Under the pieces are notes generated by a model. It was not told the DNA's origin and made no database searches. It saw only the letters and a list, made by a program, of their open reading frames with translations. This document shows, piece by piece, positions 1 through 8,905 of a stretch of DNA of 15,811 bases; positions within the stretch are counted from its first letter, which is position 1, and every line of letters begins with the position of its first letter. The stretch is from Paracoccaceae bacterium (GTDB taxonomy: Bacteria > Pseudomonadota > Alphaproteobacteria > Rhodobacterales > Rhodobacteraceae): contig PUNI01000323.1 of NCBI GenBank assembly GCA_003551745.1, forward strand, positions 1 through 15,811, written 5' to 3'. A program made the position numbers and the translations under genes.

Positions 1-259
1 CCGCCCCGCCGCAACACTGCCCGAGCCCGGGGCCAAGCGGTATGGGCGTGATCGAAGGGGCCGTGACCGCGCGGGCGCGGGTGGCGGCCTCCCATTCCAG
101 CGCTCCGCCGCCGATCGTGCCCGACTGCCCGCCCTCCCAGACCAGCATCGATGCCCCGGCCTCCCGCGGGGCCGAGCCCTGGTGGGCAAGCACCAGCACC
201 CTTGTGACCTGGCCGTGACGTGCGACCGCGGCACGCAGGGCGGCGAGATCAAGGCTCAT
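1..259 (-). CDS. xdhC: XdhC, xanthine dehydrogenase accessory/maturation protein (partial, C-terminus off the window)
   Basis: Reading the minus strand from the ATG at 259 gives [17 protein letters not shown] and continues open to the window edge for 86 codons. The N-terminal stretch VLVLAHQGSAPREAGASMLV, followed by GTIGGGALEWEA and then LGPGLGQCCGG, is the typical start of the XdhC family. XdhC binds molybdenum cofactor, promotes its sulfuration and hands it to XdhB; it is not part of the mature enzyme. Its ATG overlaps the xdhB stop as ATGA (259-256), which implies translational coupling and supports this start. The CC pair in GQCCGG lies where family members carry cysteines needed for cofactor handling (family knowledge). 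Only the N-terminal part is present, so the full length and the downstream gene cannot be judged. Confidence 0.88.
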   Translation of the reverse strand, partial: MSLDLAALRAAVARHGQVTRVLVLAHQGSAPREAGASMLVWEGGQSGTIGGGALEWEAATRARAVTAPSITPIPLGPGLGQCCGGA

Positions 260-2583
260 CCCTGCACCCGCGCGACGGCCGCGAGCAGGCGTTCCGGCGT
301 CGCCGGGGCGTCGAGCGCGGGATAGACGCTGCCGTCGCCGCAGGCGGCCACCGCATCCGACAGTGCCAGAAGCACGGAGTTCGCCAGCATCAGCGGCGGC
401 TCGCCCACCGCCTTCGAGCGGTGGATCGTCTCTTCGCGGTTCGCGCCCTCCCAGAGCCGGACGTTGAAGATGCGCGGTCGGTCCGAGCAGGCCGGGATCT
501 TGTAGGTCGAGGGCGCATGGGTGCGCAGCCGGCCCTTCGCGTCCCACACCAGCTCCTCGGTCGTCAGCCACCCCGCACCCTGCACGAAGCCACCCTCGAT
601 CTGGCCGATGTCGAGCGCGGGATTCAGGGAGCGGCCGCAGTCGTGCAGGATATCGGCGCGCAGAATGCGGTGCTCGCCGGTGAGCGTATCGATCACCACC
701 TCGGCCGCCGCAGCGCCGTAGGCGAAGTAGAAGAACGGCCGGCCGCGTCCGGCGATGCGGTCCCAGTGGAGCTTGGGGGTGCGGTAGAAGCCGGTTGCCG
801 ACAGCGAGATGCGGGCCATCCATGCCCGGCGCGCGACATCCTCGAAGGCGTAGTCGGCCCCGCCCACCCGCACGCGGCCGCCTTCGAAACGCACCGCGGC
901 CGGATCGGACTGATGCTCGGCGGCGAGCCAGCCGGCGATGCGGTCGCGGATGGTGCGGCAGGCGGCCTGGACCGCCATGCCGTTGATGTCCGAGCCCGAG
1001 GAAGCCGCCGTTGGCGAGGTATTGGGCACCTTCGCCGTGTCGGTCGCGGTGATCCTGACGCGGTCGATCTCGACCCCGAAGACGCCCGCGGCGACTTGTG
1101 CGACCTTCTGGAACAGGCCCTGGCCCATCTCGGTGCCGCCATGGTTCATGGCGATTGAGCCGTCCTGATAGACATGTACCAGCGCGCCGGCCTGGTTGAG
1201 GTGGGTCAGTGTGAAGGAAATGCCGAACTTCACCGGCGTCAGCGCAAGCCCGCGTTTCAGTATCGGATTTTCACGATTCCAATCGGCAATCGCTAGCCTT
1301 CGCGCGTCGAACTCGCAGGATTTCTGCAACTCCGGGACCAGCTCGTGCAACAGGAAATCCTCGACCTCCATGCCGTAGGGGGTTGTCCGGCGGTTGGCCG
1401 GCGCGGAGGGTGGCGCGTAGAAGTTGAGCCGGCGCACCGCCAGCGGGTCGCGGCCGAGGGCGTGCGCGATGTGGTCGAGTATCCGTTCGCAGCCCAGCAT
1501 CCCCTGCGGACCGCCGAAGCCGCGGAAGGCGGTGTTCGACTGGGTGTGCGTGCGCAGCCGGTGACTCTCCACGCGGAATGCCGGGAAGGAATACGCGTTG
1601 TCCGCGTGCAGCATCGCCCGGTCGCAGACCGGCAGGCTGAGGTCGGCCGACCAGCCGCAGCGGGCATACTGCCGGACCTCGGCGCCGAGGATGCGGCCCT
1701 CGCCATCCACCCCGACCCGGTAGAGGATGCGGAAGTCGTGCCGCTTCCCGGTGATCAGGAAATCGTCGTCCCGATCATAGCGCATCCGGCAGGGCCGCCC
1801 GGTGGCGCGCGCTGCCACCGCGCAGGCGACGGCGAGCGCGTTGCCCTGGCTCTCCTTGCCGCCGAAGCCGCCGCCCATGCGCCGCACCTCCACCCGCACC
1901 GCGGCCATCGGCAGGCCCAGCGCCTCGGCCACCTTGTGCTGGATCTCGGTCGGGTGCTGGGACGAGCACTGCACCAGCATCTCGCCGCCTTCCAGCGGCG
2001 TGGCGAGCGCGGCCTGGCCCTCGAGATAGAAATGCTCCTGACCGCCGATCTCGATCTGGCCCTCCACCACATGGGGCGCCGCGGCGATGGCGGCGGCGGC
2101 ATCGCCGTTCGACCAGATGCGGGGGCCCTCCTCGAAGCGGCTGTCGGCGGCGAGTGCCTCGTCGATCGTCAGGATCGCGGGGCGCTCGGCGATCTCGACC
2201 CGCGCCAGCCGGGCGGCCTTGCGGGCGGCGAGGTGGCTGTCGGCGGCGACGAGATAGAGGGGTTGGCCGAGATACTGGACGATGCCGTCGGCAAGCATCG
2301 GCTCGTCATGGAAGGCGGGGCTGACGTCGGGCAGAGGGGTCAGGTCGGCGGCGCCCCATGCGGCAACGACCCCGGGGGCCGCCCGCACGGCGCCGAGGTC
2401 GAGCGCGGTGATCTCGCCATGGGCCACCGGCGACAAGCCGTAGGCGAGGTGCAGCGCATCGGCGGGCGCGGGAATGTCGTCGACATAGCGCGCGGCCCCG
2501 GTGACATGGAGCCGGGCCGCGTCATGGGGCAGCGGGCGGTGCACCGGGGCCTGCGCGGCCTCCGGGCTGTGCGGCGCGTTCAT
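256..2583 (-). CDS. xdhB: Xanthine dehydrogenase, molybdopterin-binding large subunit
   Basis: This is a 775-aa protein starting [13 protein letters not shown], close to the length of characterised bacterial XdhB. It carries the molybdenum cofactor and oxidises hypoxanthine and xanthine in the cytoplasm with XdhA. The family landmarks are all visible: [10 protein letters not shown] (181-190), [10 protein letters not shown] (235-244), [12 protein letters not shown] (350-361) and KAVGEPP (724-730). By alignment to bovine xanthine oxidoreductase, Q209 matches Q767, E244 matches E802, R322 (in DRAMLH) matches R880 and E728 matches the catalytic base E1261. The substrate-binding Glu/Arg pair therefore favours a purine dehydrogenase over an aldehyde oxidase. 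The frame stays open far upstream of 2583, but that part is antisense-quality sequence inside xdhA. The true start is the ATG at 2583, which overlaps the xdhA stop as ATGA. Confidence 0.96.
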   Translation of the reverse strand: MNAPHSPEAAQAPVHRPLPHDAARLHVTGAARYVDDIPAPADALHLAYGLSPVAHGEITALDLGAVRAAPGVVAAWGAADLTPLPDVSPAFHDEPMLADGIVQYLGQPLYLVAADSHLAARKAARLARVEIAERPAILTIDEALAADSRFEEGPRIWSNGDAAAAIAAAPHVVEGQIEIGGQEHFYLEGQAALATPLEGGEMLVQCSSQHPTEIQHKVAEALGLPMAAVRVEVRRMGGGFGGKESQGNALAVACAVAARATGRPCRMRYDRDDDFLITGKRHDFRILYRVGVDGEGRILGAEVRQYARCGWSADLSLPVCDRAMLHADNAYSFPAFRVESHRLRTHTQSNTAFRGFGGPQGMLGCERILDHIAHALGRDPLAVRRLNFYAPPSAPANRRTTPYGMEVEDFLLHELVPELQKSCEFDARRLAIADWNRENPILKRGLALTPVKFGISFTLTHLNQAGALVHVYQDGSIAMNHGGTEMGQGLFQKVAQVAAGVFGVEIDRVRITATDTAKVPNTSPTAASSGSDINGMAVQAACRTIRDRIAGWLAAEHQSDPAAVRFEGGRVRVGGADYAFEDVARRAWMARISLSATGFYRTPKLHWDRIAGRGRPFFYFAYGAAAAEVVIDTLTGEHRILRADILHDCGRSLNPALDIGQIEGGFVQGAGWLTTEELVWDAKGRLRTHAPSTYKIPACSDRPRIFNVRLWEGANREETIHRSKAVGEPPLMLANSVLLALSDAVAACGDGSVYPALDAPATPERLLAAVARVQG

Positions 2584-3923
2584 GGCGCAACCTCCAGCAC
2601 CGAGGCGGGCGTGCGCTGGTCCTCGTGGTAATACCGCAGCAGCAGGTTGCGGGCGACGGCCAGCCGATAGTCCGCCGAGGCGCGCATGTCGGAAATCGGC
2701 TGGAAGCCCTGGGCGAAGCCGGGCAGGGCGGCCGCCACCGTCTCGAGGCTCCAGGGGCGGCCGACGAGGGCTGCCTCGGCCTGGGCGGCACGCTTCGGCA
2801 CGCCTGCCATGCCGCCGAAAACGATGCGGGCCGATAGCACTTTTCCGTCCTGAACGGTGATGCTGAAGGCGCCGCAGACCGCCGAGATGTCCTGATCGAA
2901 CCTTTTCGATATCTTGTAGCAGCGCAGCCGGTCTTGCTGGCGCGGGAAGCTCACGGCCTCGACGAACTCGCCCGGGGCACGGTCCTGCCTTCCGTAGTCG
3001 AGAAAGAAATCCTCCAGGGGCAGGGCACGGCGCGCGTCGCCCCGGCGCAGGTGCAGCGTTGCGCCGAGCGCGATCAGCGCGGGCGGGCTGTCGCCGATCG
3101 GCGAGCCGTTGGCGATGTTGCCGCCGACGGTGGCTGCCGCGCGGACCTGCTCCGAGCCGTAGCGGCGGATCAACTCGGCAAAGGACGGGTGCAGCGGCGC
3201 GACAGCGCGGTGTAACTCGGCAAGGGTGACACAGGCCCCGATCCGCACCTCGGTCCCGGTGATCTCGATCCGCCGCAGCTCCTCGATGCCGGCGATGAAG
3301 GCCACCGGTTCGATGTCGCGCAGGCCCTTCGTCACCCAGAGCCCCACATCGGTCGCCCCGGCGATCAGCGTCGCGTCCGGGTTCTCCAGATACCAGGCGG
3401 CGAAGGCGTCGACGGTCGGCGGGCGCTGCGGCGCGGGGCTGTCCCGCATCCAGTGGGGCACCGGCGCGTCGGCGGCCGCCTCGGCGGCCCGGACGATCGG
3501 GGCATAGCCGGTGCAGCGGCACAGGTTGCCCGCGAGCACATCGTCGAAATCGCGCCGGCCCTGCAGATGTGCCACCGCCAGGCTGACCACGATGCCCGGC
3601 GTGCAGAAGCCGCATTGCGAGCCGTGATGATCGATCAGCGCCTGCTGGACGGGATGCAGCGCACCGTCGGGGCCGGCGATGCCCTCGACCGTGCGCACCG
3701 CCTTGCCCTGAAGCTGCGGCAGGAACAGGATGCAGGCGTTCAGCGCCTGCGCGCCGCGGCCATCGCTGACCATGACCGTGCAGGCGCCGCAGTCGCCCTC
3801 GTTGCAGCCCTCCTTGGTGCCGGTCAGCCCGCGCGCCTCGCGCAGCCAGTCGAGCAGCGTGGTGGTGGGCGGCGCTTCCGCGGTGACGGGCGCGCCGTTG
3901 AGACTGAAGGAAACCTCCGTCAT
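2580..3923 (-). CDS. xdhA: Xanthine dehydrogenase, iron-sulfur/FAD small subunit
   Basis: The 447-aa protein begins [18 protein letters not shown]. It has a plant-type 2Fe-2S domain with C40, C45, C48 and C64 (CNEGDCGAC then NAC). A second 2Fe-2S domain follows with C104, C107, C135 and C137 (CGFC and CRC). The FAD-binding region contains LIAGATD (186-192) and [14 protein letters not shown] (265-278). It relays electrons from the molybdenum site in XdhB through the two clusters to FAD and on to NAD+. Domain order and length fit the small subunit of the Rhodobacter-type heterotetramer. It is the first gene of xdhABC. The 183-base gap upstream probably holds the operon promoter. No cluster or FAD residue appears to be missing. 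Confidence 0.96.
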   Translation of the reverse strand: MTEVSFSLNGAPVTAEAPPTTTLLDWLREARGLTGTKEGCNEGDCGACTVMVSDGRGAQALNACILFLPQLQGKAVRTVEGIAGPDGALHPVQQALIDHHGSQCGFCTPGIVVSLAVAHLQGRRDFDDVLAGNLCRCTGYAPIVRAAEAAADAPVPHWMRDSPAPQRPPTVDAFAAWYLENPDATLIAGATDVGLWVTKGLRDIEPVAFIAGIEELRRIEITGTEVRIGACVTLAELHRAVAPLHPSFAELIRRYGSEQVRAAATVGGNIANGSPIGDSPPALIALGATLHLRRGDARRALPLEDFFLDYGRQDRAPGEFVEAVSFPRQQDRLRCYKISKRFDQDISAVCGAFSITVQDGKVLSARIVFGGMAGVPKRAAQAEAALVGRPWSLETVAAALPGFAQGFQPISDMRASADYRLAVARNLLLRYYHEDQRTPASVLEVAP

Positions 3924-4089
3924 CGGGCCTGGCCTGCCGCTGTCTCACCGGATCGCCCGTGACGCGCTGCCCCCCGATGCGGCGGAAGGGGGCAACGCGG
4001 GCCTGTCTGTCAGCCACAGAAGAAGCCTGTGCGGGCCGCAGGGCAAGCCCCGATGCACATGCGGGCGGCCGCTGCCGCGGAATCGGGCA
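3924..4089 (-). promoter_or_regulatory. Upstream region of xdhABC, probable promoter
   Basis: This non-coding stretch lies between the second SRPBCC gene and xdhA. I see no convincing -35/-10 pair. A short dyad CTGT-CAGCC-ACAG occupies 4007-4019 and a 5-bp GC hairpin (GCGGC/GCCGC) occupies 4065-4078. A promoter here is inferred from gene order only, because the upstream operon is unrelated and a hairpin follows its last stop codon. Confidence 0.25.
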
Positions 4090-4106
4090 GCGCGGGCGGA
4101 CCGCGC
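4090..4106 (-). terminator. GC hairpin directly after the SRPBCC gene stop, possible terminator
   Basis: GCGCGG (4090-4095) and CCGCGC (4101-4106) form a perfect 6-bp stem with a 5-base loop that abuts the stop codon at 4107-4109. There is no T-tract on the minus strand, so it is at best a weak intrinsic terminator or an mRNA 3'-end stabiliser. It separates the arsR operon from xdhABC. Confidence 0.3.
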
Positions 4107-4559
4107 CTAGAGCGTCGCAGCAAGCGTGCCGAGCTGCTCGGCGACCGTGCCCCAGCCGGGCTCGAAGCCCATCTCGGCGTGCTTCCGGGCTGTCTCCGGG
4201 TCGGCATGGCGGGCGACGACGCGGTATTCGCAGCCGCCGTCGCGGGCGGTGAAGGTGATGTCGGCGGTGAAGAACGGCTTGCCCGTGGGACGGAAATGCT
4301 CGCTGAGCGCATCGGTGAACACCAGCCGCCGGCCAGGCTCGGCGACGAGGATGCAGCACTCGCTGCCGATGTCGCCGTGCTCCTCGAACCGCATCAGCGT
4401 GTAGAAGCGCCCCCCCGGCACCGGGTCGATCACCGCCTCGACGGTCTCGCCCGGCGCCGGGGCGAAGAAGCGTTTCAGGAGGTCCGCCTCGGTCCAGCAG
4501 CGCCAGACCTTCATCGGATCGGCGGGCAACTGCCGCACCAGGATCAGGTCGTGCTCCAT
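4107..4559 (-). CDS. SRPBCC / AHSA1-like (START-fold) domain protein, second paralogue
   Basis: The 150-aa protein starts MEHDLILVRQLPADPMKVWRCWTEADLLKRFFAP, a typical opening for the AHSA1-like branch of the SRPBCC superfamily. In this branch a first beta strand, the helical 'W..WTE...L..FF' segment and a later V..V.DPVPGGRF strand build a helix-grip fold with a hydrophobic cavity. It is predicted to be soluble, with no signal peptide. The ligand is unknown, and the name 'activator of Hsp90 ATPase' is inherited from a eukaryotic homologue and says little about function. It follows the first SRPBCC gene with a 3-base gap and is probably translated by coupling, as no strong ribosome binding site is seen. 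Such proteins commonly sit behind an ArsR-family repressor, as here. Confidence 0.85.
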   Translation of the reverse strand: MEHDLILVRQLPADPMKVWRCWTEADLLKRFFAPAPGETVEAVIDPVPGGRFYTLMRFEEHGDIGSECCILVAEPGRRLVFTDALSEHFRPTGKPFFTADITFTARDGGCEYRVVARHADPETARKHAEMGFEPGWGTVAEQLGTLAATL

Positions 4560-4562
4560 GGC

Positions 4563-5033
4563 TCAGGCCGCCTGCCGGAGGCTGGCGTCCAGCGCCGAGA
4601 GCAGATGCGTCCAGCCCTTCCGTCGCCCGGCCACACCGTCGCTGCCGGGATGGTAGACCCCCTGCCCGGTATGTCGCAGCAGGGTCTCGCCGGCCTCGTC
4701 GAGGAACTCCACCGTCGCCAGCGAGGCCGAGTGGATCGCTCCGTCATGGGCCATGGTGTAGGCATCGACGATCCGCCGCGGCGCCGCGATGTCGAGATAG
4801 TGGGTGACGTTGGCGTGGGTGCCCCGCCCCGGCCGCTCGGCCAGCACGAAGCTGCCGGTCTCGCGCCCGCCGACGCGGAAGTCGAGCGCGTAGTCAGAGG
4901 TGGACCAGCCCGGCCCGTCGCTGTCGACGAACCGGCGCCGCTTCACCGCCGGGTCGGACGAGGCCGCGAACACCGTCGCGGGGCGCGCGGGCAGGCGGCG
5001 TTTCAGGGTGAAGCTGTCATGGATCGGGGTCAT
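4563..5033 (-). CDS. SRPBCC / AHSA1-like domain protein, first paralogue
   Basis: The 156-aa protein begins MTPIHDSFTLKRRLPARPA. The 'TVFAASSDPAVKRRRF' segment, the FRVGGRETGSF strand and the later FLDEAGETLLRHTGQG stretch place it in the AHSA1-like SRPBCC family, which has a helix-grip fold with a ligand cavity. It resembles its downstream neighbour only in fold-level pattern, so the two look like old, diverged paralogues and not a recent duplication. Its start overlaps the 3' end of the arsR gene by 17 bases in another frame. A purine-rich GGAGAAAGGCG lies upstream of the ATG at 5033. The substrate or ligand cannot be read from the sequence. Co-transcription with the repressor suggests a response to a small hydrophobic compound, but that is inference. 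Confidence 0.85.
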   Translation of the reverse strand: MTPIHDSFTLKRRLPARPATVFAASSDPAVKRRRFVDSDGPGWSTSDYALDFRVGGRETGSFVLAERPGRGTHANVTHYLDIAAPRRIVDAYTMAHDGAIHSASLATVEFLDEAGETLLRHTGQGVYHPGSDGVAGRRKGWTHLLSALDASLRQAA

Positions 5034-5361
5034 TCGTTTCGCCTTTCTCCAGTTCGGCGACCAGCGCCGCGAGCCGGTCGAGCCGGCCCTCCCACAGCCG
5101 GCGCTGCCGCGCCAGCCAGTCCTCGGCCGCCGCCAGCGGCGCGGCCTCGATGTACACGGTGCGCACCCGGCCCTTCTTTTCCGACCGCACTAGCCCGCTC
5201 GCCTCCAGCACCTTCAGGTGGCGCAGGAAGCTGGGCAGCGTCATGTCATGGGCGGCGTGCAGTTCGCCCACGGCAGCGGGGCCCTCGACCAGCCGCTCGA
5301 TCACCGCGCGCCGGGTCGGGTCGGCCATGGCGGCGAAGAAGCTGTCGAGATGGTTAGTCAT
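5017..5361 (-). CDS. ArsR/SmtB-family winged-helix transcriptional regulator
   Basis: From the ATG at 5361 the protein is 114 aa, MTNHLDSFFAAMADPTRRAVIERL, the standard ArsR opening with the DPTRR motif at 14-18. The helix-turn-helix spans about residues 30-58, with recognition helix TLPSFLRHLKVLEASGLV (41-58), followed by a beta-wing EKKGRVRTVYIE. The metal-sensing ELCVC motif is absent (ELHAAHD instead), so it is probably not an arsenic or metal sensor. It belongs to the ArsR subgroup typically paired with AHSA1-like proteins, and is most likely an autorepressor of this three-gene operon. The start is uncertain. A GTG at 5376 would add five residues and has GGAGAGG six bases upstream, whereas the ATG at 5361 matches the usual family start and could be leaderless (see the promoter entry). 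Confidence 0.9.
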   Translation of the reverse strand: MTNHLDSFFAAMADPTRRAVIERLVEGPAAVGELHAAHDMTLPSFLRHLKVLEASGLVRSEKKGRVRTVYIEAAPLAAAEDWLARQRRLWEGRLDRLAALVAELEKGETNDPDP

Positions 5362-5395
5362 AGTACTAACTATCACGTCGCGCCTCTCCGGTCAA
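5353..5395 (-). promoter_or_regulatory. Candidate promoter and operator of the arsR operon
   Basis: The perfect dyad GTTAGT-N6-ACTAAC occupies 5353-5370, with a second 8-bp palindrome TAGTACTA nested at 5361-5368. On the minus strand a TTGACC (5395-5390) and a GATAGT (5374-5369), separated by 15 bases, could be the -35 and -10 boxes. This would start transcription at about 5361-5363, on the ATG itself. The dyad then covers the -10 box and start site, the usual place for an autorepressor operator. The dyad is seen directly; the promoter assignment is inferred, and its spacer is short. Confidence 0.5.
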
Positions 5396-5461
5396 GAAAC
5401 CTAGCGATCCTGCTAACTTTTTGCCGTTTCCGTTCCCGAAGCGGGCGGATATCGTCGGCCC

Positions 5462-8400
5462 ATGGTTCGTCCGAAGTTCATCCATCTGCGCGTGCACACC
5501 GAATACTCGCTGCTGGAAGGCGCGGTGCCGGTGAAGAAGCTGCCGGCGATGGCGGCGAAGATGGGGATGCCCGCGGTCGCCGTGACCGACACCAACAATC
5601 TGTTCTGCGCGCTCGAGTTCTCGGTGGGCGCGATGGCCGCCGGGGTGCAGCCGATCCTCGGCTGTCAGATCGATCTCGCCTTCGAGGCCGCCGCGCCGGG
5701 CGAGAAGCCGCGCCCGCCCGCGCCGCTGGTGTTGCTGGCGCAGGACGAGACCGGCTGGCGCAACCTCCTGAAGCTCAACACCTGCCTCTATCTCGGGCGT
5801 GACGGCGGGCGGCCCGAGGTGACGCTGGAGGAACTGGCCGCTCACGGCGCCGGGCTGATCTGCCTGACCGGGGGGGCGGCAGGTCCGCTGGGCCGGCTGC
5901 TGCGGGCGGGGCAGCGGGCGCGGGCCGAGGCGATGCTTGCGCGGCTGTCCACGATCTATCCGGGCAGGCTCTATGTCGAGTTGCAGCGCCATCCCGGCGA
6001 GGGTGGGGACGTGCTGCAGGCAGAGCGCGCGACCGAGCGCGGCCTTGTCGAAATGGCCTATGCGTCGGAGCTTCCGCTGGTGGCAACGAACGACGTGCAT
6101 TTCCCGGCGCCCGAGATGTTCGAGGCCCATGACGCGCTGCTCTGCATTGCGGAAGGCGCCTATGTCGACCAGTCGGCCCCGCGCCGCCAGCTGACCCCGC
6201 AGCATTACCTGAAGACACCCGAGGAGATGGCCGCGCTCTTCGCCGACCTGCCCGAGGCGCTGGAGAGCACCGTCGAGATCGCCCGGCGCTGTGCCTTCGT
6301 CGCCGAGAAGCGCGACCCGATCCTGCCGCGCTTTGCCGAGGACGAGGGCGAGGAGTTGCGCCGGCAGGCCCGCGAGGGACTCGCCGACCGGCTGGCCGTC
6401 ACGCCGCCCTCGGCGCCCGAGGCCGTCTATGCCGAACGGCTCGAGTATGAACTGGGCGTGATCGAGCGCATGGGCTATCAGGGCTATTTCCTGATCGTCG
6501 CCGACTTCATCAAATGGGCCAAGTCGCAGGGCATCCCGGTGGGGCCGGGGCGCGGCTCGGGCGCGGGCAGCGTGGTGGCCTGGGCTCTGACCATCACCGA
6601 TCTCGACCCGCTGCGCTATGGCCTGCTGTTCGAGCGCTTCCTGAACCCCGAGCGTGTGTCGATGCCCGATTTCGACATCGACTTCTGCATGGACCGTCGC
6701 GAGGAGGTCATCGGCTATGTGCAGGAGCGCTATGGCGCCGACCGGGTGGGGCAGATCATCACCTTCGGCGCGCTGCTGTCGAAGGCCGCGGTGCGCGACG
6801 TGGGCCGGGTGCTGCAGATGCCCTACGGACAGGTGGACCGGCTGTCGAAGATGATCCCCGTCGAGGGGGTGAAGCCCGTCTCCATCGAGAAGGCGCTGGC
6901 CGACGAGCCGCGCCTGCGAGACGCCGCCCGCGCCGAGGAGGTGGTGGACCGCTGCCTGACCTATGCCCGTCAGATCGAGGGGTTGCTCCGGAACGCCTCG
7001 ACCCATGCCGCCGGCGTGGTGATCGGCGACAGGCCGCTCGACGAGCTGGTGCCGCTCTACAAGGATCCGCGGTCGGAGATGCCGGCGACCCAGTTCAACA
7101 TGAAATGGGTCGAGGCGGCCGGGCTGGTGAAGTTCGATTTCCTTGGCCTGAAGACGCTGACCGTGGTGCAGCACGCGGTGCGCCTGCTCGCCAAGCGCGG
7201 CATCGAGATCGACCCCGGGCTGCTGCCGCTCGACGATCCCAAGACCTATGCGCTCTACGCTTCGGCGCAGACCGTGGCGGTGTTCCAGGTCGAAAGCTCG
7301 GGCATGATGGACGCGCTGCGGCGCATGAAGCCCACCTGCATCGAGGACATCGTGGCGCTGGTGGCGCTCTACCGCCCCGGTCCGATGGAGAACATCCCCA
7401 AGTATTGCGAGGTCAAGCACGGGCTGCGGCCGCGGGAATCGATCCATCCGCTGATCGACCACATCCTCGAGGAGACGCAGGGCATCATCGTCTACCAGGA
7501 ACAGGTGATGCAGATCGCGCAGGAGATGGCGGGCTACACGCTCGCGGGCGCAGACCTGCTGCGCCGGGCGATGGGCAAGAAGATCCCCGAGGAAATGGCC
7601 AAGGAACGGCCGAAATTCATCGCCGGGGCAACCGAGAAGGGCGTGCCCGAGGCCAAGGCGGCCGAGGTCTTCGACCTGCTCGAGAAGTTTGCCAACTACG
7701 GCTTCAACAAGTCCCACGCCGCGGCCTATGCGGTGGTGAGCTACCAGACCGCCTGGCTGAAGGCGAACCATCCGGTCGAGTTCATGGCCGCGGTGATGAC
7801 CTGCGACCTCCATCTCACCGACAAGCTGGCCGTCTACAAGCGCGAGCTCGACCGGATGGAGATCGAGGTGGTGCCCCCTTGCGTGAACCGCTCGCAGGCG
7901 GGCTTCGACGTGGCGGAGGGCCGGCTTCTCTATGCCCTGGGCGCGCTGAAGAACGTGGGCCTCTCGGCGATGGAGATGATCGTGGCAGGGCGCGCGGGCC
8001 GGCCCTTCGCCACGCTCTTCGATCTTGCCCGCCGGGTCGATCTGAAGCGCATCGGCAAGCGGCCGCTGGAGATGCTGGCCCGTGCGGGGGCCTTCGACGC
8101 GCTCGATGCGAACCGCCGGCGGGTGTTCGAGGGGCTCGACCCGCTGATCGCCTATTCGGCGGCCGTCCATGAGGCGCGGGCCTCCGATCAGGTCTCGCTC
8201 TTCGGCGAGGCGGGCGAGGATATCCCCGAGCCGCGCCTGGCCGTCGTGCCCGACTGGCTGCCCACCGAGCGGCTGGCGGGCGAGCATCTGGCGGTGGGCT
8301 TCTATCTTTCCGGCCACCCGCTGGACGATTACGTGCCGGCGCTGCGGCGCTGCAACGTGATGAGCCATGCCGATCTGGCCCGACGCGCCCAGGCTGCGCC

Positions 8401-8902
8401 GCTGGTGGCGCGGGTGGCCGGGGCCGTTGCGGCGCGGGAGGAGCGCAAGTCGGCGCGCGGCAACCGCGTCGCCTTCGTGCGCCTGTCCGATCCCACAGGG
8501 CTTTACGAGGTGACCGTCTTCTCAGAGACGCTGGAGGCGGCGCGCTCCCTGCTGGAGACGGGGGCCAACGTGGTGCTGACGGTCGAGGCGAGCGCGGAGG
8601 CGGAGACGGTGAAGCTGCTGGCCCGCGACGTGCAGCCGGTGGACAAGGTTGTGGCGCGGGCCGGCGCTGCGGGGCTCAAGGTGCATCTCGACACGCCCGA
8701 GGCGGTGACGGCGGTGGCGGGGCTGCTGCGACAGCTCGCGGGGCTGAAGGGCGCGGCCAAGGGGCCCGTGAGCCTCTGTGTGGCCGATCTGGAGGCGGCG
8801 CAGGAGTACGACGTGACGCTGGGCCGCGAGTTCCCGGTCAGCCCGCAGGTGCGCGGCGCGCTGAAGGCGCTGCCCGGCGTGCTGGCGGTGGAGGAGGTCT
8901 GA
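5462..8902 (+). CDS. dnaE: DNA polymerase III alpha subunit (replicative, DnaE1 type)
   Basis: The 1146-aa catalytic subunit of the replicative polymerase starts MVRPKFIHLRVHTEYSLLEG. The N-terminal PHP domain comes first, then the polymerase core. The catalytic aspartates are D405 and D407 in PDFDIDF (402-408) and D559 in KFDFLGLKTL. GPGRGSGAGSVVAW (about 362-375) marks the palm. The helix-hairpin-helix region is near 850-890. A beta-clamp motif QVSLF sits at 910-914 and an OB-fold at about 980-1055. The length, clamp motif and C-terminal domain fit the replicative enzyme and not the error-prone DnaE2/ImuC. In the PHP domain the first histidine of the HxH metal motif is R10, and TDTNN replaces TDH, as in the E. 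coli protein, so proofreading should depend on a separate DnaQ. No Shine-Dalgarno sequence precedes the ATG. It is divergent from arsR. Confidence 0.98.
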   Translation: MVRPKFIHLRVHTEYSLLEGAVPVKKLPAMAAKMGMPAVAVTDTNNLFCALEFSVGAMAAGVQPILGCQIDLAFEAAAPGEKPRPPAPLVLLAQDETGWRNLLKLNTCLYLGRDGGRPEVTLEELAAHGAGLICLTGGAAGPLGRLLRAGQRARAEAMLARLSTIYPGRLYVELQRHPGEGGDVLQAERATERGLVEMAYASELPLVATNDVHFPAPEMFEAHDALLCIAEGAYVDQSAPRRQLTPQHYLKTPEEMAALFADLPEALESTVEIARRCAFVAEKRDPILPRFAEDEGEELRRQAREGLADRLAVTPPSAPEAVYAERLEYELGVIERMGYQGYFLIVADFIKWAKSQGIPVGPGRGSGAGSVVAWALTITDLDPLRYGLLFERFLNPERVSMPDFDIDFCMDRREEVIGYVQERYGADRVGQIITFGALLSKAAVRDVGRVLQMPYGQVDRLSKMIPVEGVKPVSIEKALADEPRLRDAARAEEVVDRCLTYARQIEGLLRNASTHAAGVVIGDRPLDELVPLYKDPRSEMPATQFNMKWVEAAGLVKFDFLGLKTLTVVQHAVRLLAKRGIEIDPGLLPLDDPKTYALYASAQTVAVFQVESSGMMDALRRMKPTCIEDIVALVALYRPGPMENIPKYCEVKHGLRPRESIHPLIDHILEETQGIIVYQEQVMQIAQEMAGYTLAGADLLRRAMGKKIPEEMAKERPKFIAGATEKGVPEAKAAEVFDLLEKFANYGFNKSHAAAYAVVSYQTAWLKANHPVEFMAAVMTCDLHLTDKLAVYKRELDRMEIEVVPPCVNRSQAGFDVAEGRLLYALGALKNVGLSAMEMIVAGRAGRPFATLFDLARRVDLKRIGKRPLEMLARAGAFDALDANRRRVFEGLDPLIAYSAAVHEARASDQVSLFGEAGEDIPEPRLAVVPDWLPTERLAGEHLAVGFYLSGHPLDDYVPALRRCNVMSHADLARRAQAAPLVARVAGAVAAREERKSARGNRVAFVRLSDPTGLYEVTVFSETLEAARSLLETGANVVLTVEASAEAETVKLLARDVQPVDKVVARAGAAGLKVHLDTPEAVTAVAGLLRQLAGLKGAAKGPVSLCVADLEAAQEYDVTLGREFPVSPQVRGALKALPGVLAVEEV

Positions 8903-8905
8903 GCC

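Noticed and set aside
2584..4359. Upstream extension of the xdhB frame, which would make a 1367-aa protein.
   Set aside because: The extension lies out of frame across xdhA and the intergenic gap and has no family similarity. The XdhB N-terminus and the ATGA overlap place the start at 2583.
5366..8368. A 1000-codon open frame on the minus strand opposite dnaE.
   Set aside because: It is rich in His, Arg, Gly and Leu with no family motif. It mirrors the codon bias of dnaE, whose catalytic motifs are intact on the plus strand.
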